Of a stretch of 8,434 bases of DNA, positions 5,890 through 8,434 are shown piece by piece (the stretch's first letter is position 1; the number at the start of each line of letters is the position of its first letter). Made by a program: the position numbers and the translations under genes. Below the pieces are notes generated by a model. That model did not search any database and was not told the DNA's origin. It saw nothing but the letters and a program-made list of their open reading frames with translations. The stretch spans positions 1 to 8,434 of the forward strand of contig CAYLQG010000064.1 in NCBI GenBank assembly GCA_964385705.1. Direction: 5' to 3'. This DNA is from DATKGN01 sp964385705 (GTDB lineage Bacteria; Patescibacteriota; Microgenomatia; UBA10105; UBA927).

Positions 5890-6429
5890 TTACTCCGACG
5901 ACGCCCAGGAATCCCATGCATGTTTAACCAGATGAATTGCGCCGGATACGTATTGAATTTTATCCGTGAGCTGCGGCATCGTTTCAAGGGTAAATCTATC
6001 CTGTGTATATGCGGTTAAATATCCGGGAATTGGTTCATACGCGTGGCCGATGAAAATACTATTTGGATTTTCTTCTTCCTCCTTCGCATATTGGAATTCC
6101 GTTACAAGTTTATATACTTTGCGTTCCGGTAATGTTGAAACGTCAACAATGGGAGAGTGGATCTGGACGCCAAATGACAATCCGTCTTTGGACGATTCGG
6201 CTAATACAATGAGTTTTTGATCACCGTTGGTCACAACGTAGGTGTAATCAAATTGTTTCATGTTCGCACGTAAGAGTGTTTTGGGGTCACAACCATATAA
6301 GACATTGAATTTACCTCGCTCAGGCGGTGCGGTTACTATCTCCCGTACAGCCGCATGAAAAGCGTCGCGCGTTTGCACAGCCAAATAGTACTGTTCTTGC
6401 GCTTTTTTAAAATCTCCTTCTTTCGTCAT
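5890..6429 (-). CDS. Unrecognised protein, 179 aa; first gene of the minus-strand operon
   Basis: I do not recognise the family. An ATG exists at 6480, but a start there would put the promoter inside the gene. The ATG at 6429 lies exactly 7 bases after a perfect TATAAT, so a leaderless mRNA starting with the AUG is likely. The N-terminus is a charged helix (KKAQEQYYLAVQTRDAFHAA), followed by a beta-rich part with FDYTYVVTNGDQKLIVLAES around residues 60-79. That stretch faintly resembles the YDLxY..L(V/L)xxSF motif of the two paralogs downstream, so all three may be distant relatives; this is weak. Near the end FIGHAYEPIPG and a terminal helix (VSGAIHLVKHAWDSW) occur. It has no membrane segment once the upstream extension is dropped. 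It is divergent from the acetyltransferase gene at 6531. Confidence 0.75.
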   Translation of the reverse strand: MTKEGDFKKAQEQYYLAVQTRDAFHAAVREIVTAPPERGKFNVLYGCDPKTLLRANMKQFDYTYVVTNGDQKLIVLAESSKDGLSFGVQIHSPIVDVSTLPERKVYKLVTEFQYAKEEEENPNSIFIGHAYEPIPGYLTAYTQDRFTLETMPQLTDKIQYVSGAIHLVKHAWDSWASSE

Positions 6430-6436
6430 GTGCAGG

Positions 6437-6465
6437 ATTATAGGACATATCATTAGGTTTTGCAA
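6437..6465 (-). promoter_or_regulatory. Operon promoter, leaderless start at 6429
   Basis: On the minus strand, TTGCAA (6465-6460; four of six matches to TTGACA), an exact 17-base spacer and a perfect TATAAT (6442-6437) are followed by 7 bases and then the ATG at 6429. The expected transcription start is the A of the start codon or within a base or two of it. It drives the three-gene operon down to 4506. Confidence 0.65.
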
Positions 6466-6511
6466 CCAAAGAAGTATCAACCCATGAAAATGACGGATTT
6501 CACCACTAAAA

Positions 6512-6520
6512 TGATATAAT
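6512..6520 (+). promoter_or_regulatory. Extended -10 promoter of the acetyltransferase gene
   Basis: TGATATAAT is a perfect extended -10 (TGN plus TATAAT) ending 10 bases before the ATG at 6531, which predicts a leader of about 3-4 bases. A weak -35 (ATGACG, 6490-6495) has a long 19-base spacer; an extended -10 can work without a good -35. Confidence 0.6.
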
Positions 6521-6530
6521 CTGATATTGT

Positions 6531-7121
6531 ATGAATAGGGAATTAACTGAGTTTAAGACTCTTCCTGACCTGATGTGGGATATAAAGAGAAAGGGCATGA
6601 CCGATCTTATATCAGGAATCCGACTGGTTCCGTTTACCGCGACATACGGACAGCTGGACCGCGTGATGCAGTGGTCCCTTGATCGTGAGGTGAACAAATA
6701 TTATGTCGTGGGTAAGCCTATGTCAGAGGCAGAGTTTCTGATGGTCTACCAGGTGTATCCGGTGGTTTCATCCGTTGCGGCATTTGAAATAATCAATAAA
6801 GAAGATACGCCGGTCGGCTTTGCCAATATAGCTTTTCTTGATAAACCGATGCCTGTCACGGCGATTATAATCGGCGACAAGTCACAGTGGGGGCGCGGCA
6901 TCGGATACAGAACGGTCTCAATGCTTCATATGCGGATGAAAGAAGCAGGGTATCGGAAGGCAATAGCGCAGGTGTACGGAGATAACATAGAGAGTATAAA
7001 TATTTACCGTGGATTTGTCCCGAATGTAAAGGTTGTCGGGCGCGATCCTGATATTTTAGAACTTACCATGGATTTGACCCAGTGGCAGCCGGCTCATCCA
7101 ATCCAGATGGTTGTGGGCTAA
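6531..7121 (+). CDS. GNAT-family N-acetyltransferase, 196 aa
   Basis: The protein fits a complete RimJ/RimL-type GNAT acetyltransferase, which transfers acetyl from acetyl-CoA to an amine of a protein or metabolite. After a 28-residue extension come IRLVPFTATYGQLDRVMQW (strand 1 and helix 1, about 30-48), a strand pair ending FEIINKEDTPVGFANIAFL (85-103), strand TAIIIGDKSQW and the acetyl-CoA loop WGRGIG at 120-125. A helix (TVSMLHMRMKEAGY), strand KAIAQVYGDNIESINIYRGF with the usual Asn and Tyr, and a last strand ILELTMDL complete the fold. The substrate cannot be inferred. The first ATG, 10 bases after an extended -10, is the natural start. It is divergent from the orphan operon and 54 bases upstream of the M16 protease gene; the intervening inverted repeat may separate their expression. 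Confidence 0.85.
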   Translation: MNRELTEFKTLPDLMWDIKRKGMTDLISGIRLVPFTATYGQLDRVMQWSLDREVNKYYVVGKPMSEAEFLMVYQVYPVVSSVAAFEIINKEDTPVGFANIAFLDKPMPVTAIIIGDKSQWGRGIGYRTVSMLHMRMKEAGYRKAIAQVYGDNIESINIYRGFVPNVKVVGRDPDILELTMDLTQWQPAHPIQMVVG

Positions 7122-7136
7122 TCCACAGTAATCATC

Positions 7137-7167
7137 TCCTATCAAATGACGCCCGCTTTTGATAGGA
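7137..7167 (+). promoter_or_regulatory. Perfect 10-bp inverted repeat over the M16 gene start region
   Basis: TCCTATCAAA (7137-7146) and TTTGATAGGA (7158-7167) are perfect inverted arms with an 11-base loop. The right arm overlaps the proposed -10 and the purine-rich AGGATAGGG (7164-7172) just before the ATG at 7176. It has no U-tract, so it is a poor intrinsic terminator. It could be an operator, or in read-through mRNA a hairpin covering the ribosome site. Confidence 0.6.
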
Positions 7168-7168
7168 T
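7160..7168 (+). promoter_or_regulatory. Extended -10 (or ribosome site) of the M16 protease gene
   Basis: TGATAGGAT reads as TGN plus TAGGAT (four of six matches to TATAAT) and ends 7 bases before the ATG at 7176, the same spacing as at 346 and 6429. The same bases contain AGGATAGGG (7164-7172), which could act as a Shine-Dalgarno sequence in a read-through transcript. The sequence cannot separate these roles. Confidence 0.35.
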
Positions 7169-7175
7169 AGGGTAT

Positions 7176-8434
7176 ATGAATTCCGCGTATGAAAAAACCA
7201 CACTTGCCAATGGCGTCCGCTTGATTCTCGTCCCCATGGCCGGTGTCAACAGCGTCGCAACGAGCGTCATGGTCGCCGTCGGGAGCCGGTATGAAACAAA
7301 AGAGAATAACGGCATCACCCATTTTCTTGAACACATGGTCTTCAAAGGGACAGCGAAGTATCCGAAAAGTGAAGACATCTACGTGATCGAGCGCGCGGGT
7401 GGACTCCAAAATGCGTATACGGATATCGATATCACGAGTTATCACAATAAAGTTATCGCAAGCGATTGGGAATTGGCCCTGGATATTAACACCGAGATGG
7501 CGCTCCATCCGCGGCTTGAAGAGACGTATGTCGAAAAAGAACGCGATGTAATTCTCGAGGAAATGAAGCGGTCAGACGATGAACCCTCATCAAAAGTCGG
7601 GGAAATTTACCAGGATCTCATGTACCCATCGATCTCCCTCGGAATGCGGATTATCGGCGAGGTGGCATCCCTCAAATCCATCGCATCAAGTACGCTTCGG
7701 GAGTATCACGACGCGTGGTACCGGCCGCCTCAGATGGTCGTATCGATCGCCGGTGCAATTAAGGATAAAGCGTTGGTTGTCGGGAAAATTGAGGAATGGT
7801 TCGGCGGTCTGAAGGGGAAGCCCGATCATGACTTCGGGAAAATTACCAATGATTCACAGGATGGCCCGAAAATGGTCATTGCCACCAAAAAAGAAGCACA
7901 ACAGGCGCATCTTTTGCTGGGGCTCCGGACGTTCAGGCGGGGGAATGATGATCGGTTCGCATGGAACTTATTCAATCTCATCATGGGTGTCTCATTTACC
8001 TCCCGGCTTTTCCGCGAGGTTCGTGAGAAACGCGGGCTTTGCTATCATGTGCGAAGTAGCAGCGACAATTGGGCGGATGTCGGATATTGGTCGATCTACG
8101 CCGGAGTTGCAACTACGAAAGTCGAGGAAGCGATTAAAGCTATCCTTTCGGAGGTCGCCAAAGCCGCGAGCGACGGCGTGACGGATGCAGAGGTTGCCGT
8201 TGCAAAAAAACGTTTGAAAACGATGCTCGCGTTTAACAGCGAAAATCCCGAGTTCATGGGCGAATTTTACGCGAGGCAGGAAACATTCCGCGAGTCGATT
8301 ATCACTCTTGACGATTTCGATCGGAAAATTGATGCGGTGACGAAAGATGATATTAACGCACTTACCAAAAAATATCTTATTGCCAAGAATCTCAACATGG
8401 CCCTCGTGTGGAGTAAACCGAAGGATGAAAAACT
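7176..8434 (+). CDS. M16-family zinc metalloprotease (insulinase/processing-peptidase type), 3' end outside window
   Basis: The frame is open for 419 residues from ATG 7176 to the window edge. The inverted zinc motif HxxEH is at H49-F-L-E52-H53, and the third ligand is probably E129 in VILEEM, 76 residues after H53 as in mitochondrial processing peptidase. GGLQNAYT (75-82) is the usual substrate-strand motif after it. The second half has the conserved block SRLFREVREKRGLCYHV with the Arg/Tyr pair that helps bind substrate in this family. Members degrade or process small unfolded peptides inside a two-halved chamber. No signal peptide is seen, so it is probably cytoplasmic. At about 420 residues it should be almost complete, as bacterial one-lobe members run about 410-430. 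Its codons are more GC-rich than those of the orphan genes upstream, which fits a core gene. Confidence 0.93.
   Translation, partial: MNSAYEKTTLANGVRLILVPMAGVNSVATSVMVAVGSRYETKENNGITHFLEHMVFKGTAKYPKSEDIYVIERAGGLQNAYTDIDITSYHNKVIASDWELALDINTEMALHPRLEETYVEKERDVILEEMKRSDDEPSSKVGEIYQDLMYPSISLGMRIIGEVASLKSIASSTLREYHDAWYRPPQMVVSIAGAIKDKALVVGKIEEWFGGLKGKPDHDFGKITNDSQDGPKMVIATKKEAQQAHLLLGLRTFRRGNDDRFAWNLFNLIMGVSFTSRLFREVREKRGLCYHVRSSSDNWADVGYWSIYAGVATTKVEEAIKAILSEVAKAASDGVTDAEVAVAKKRLKTMLAFNSENPEFMGEFYARQETFRESIITLDDFDRKIDAVTKDDINALTKKYLIAKNLNMALVWSKPKDEK

Noticed and set aside
5877..5987. Longer N-terminus for the 5205-5876 gene
   Set aside because: The extra 37 residues overlap the upstream gene's coding end, are basic and unlike the paralog's N-terminus.
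6430..6480. Longer N-terminus for the 5890-6429 gene, resembling a short hydrophobic signal
   Set aside because: These bases contain the perfect TATAAT and TTGCAA promoter elements, so the apparent signal is most likely translated promoter DNA.
7056..7508. 150-residue minus-strand open frame over the M16 gene
   Set aside because: It is antisense to a confidently identified protease with an intact zinc motif.

Overview
The window is bacterial: compact genes, standard stop codons (TAA, TGA) and sigma70-like TATAAT/TTGNNN promoters. Shine-Dalgarno sequences are nearly absent. Instead, many ATG starts lie 7-13 bases after a -10 box, often an extended TGN -10, which points to leaderless or near-leaderless transcripts. 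That habit, the many short unrecognised proteins and a palindromic TTGTCAT..ATGACAA repeat would fit a Patescibacteria/CPR-type metagenomic genome. The taxonomic guess is weak because no marker gene is present.

Layout. Recognisable genes occur only at the edges: the C-terminal part of a GNAT acetyltransferase (3-332), a complete GNAT acetyltransferase (6531-7121), and an M16 (insulinase/processing-peptidase) zinc protease that runs off the right edge (7176-8434). Between them are eight or nine proteins I cannot assign to a family. The block 346-951 (+) and 952-1662 (-) converges with no base between the two stops. 1662 (-) and 1734 (+) diverge from a 71-bp promoter region. 1734-2585 is followed by a small ORF, 2629-2868. 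Next come two minus-strand genes, 2938-3699 and 3837-4229, each with a copy of the same 44/45-bp sequence at its 3' end. A 276-bp intergenic region (4230-4505) holds an 88-bp MITE-like palindromic repeat and a cluster of AGTATCA words. Finally, a three-gene minus-strand operon (6429 to 4506) encodes two tandem paralogs (223 and 226 aa) behind a 179-aa leader gene.

How it fits together. The middle looks like an accessory island of orphan genes between conserved housekeeping-type genes. No mobility gene is visible. The direct repeats at 2895 and 3779 bracket one gene with its promoter and could mark insertion or recombination of a cassette. The strongest signals for follow-up are the leaderless promoter architecture, the repeat at the 3' ends of minus-strand genes, the tandem paralogous operon, and a perfect 10-bp inverted repeat over the promoter/start of the M16 protease gene.
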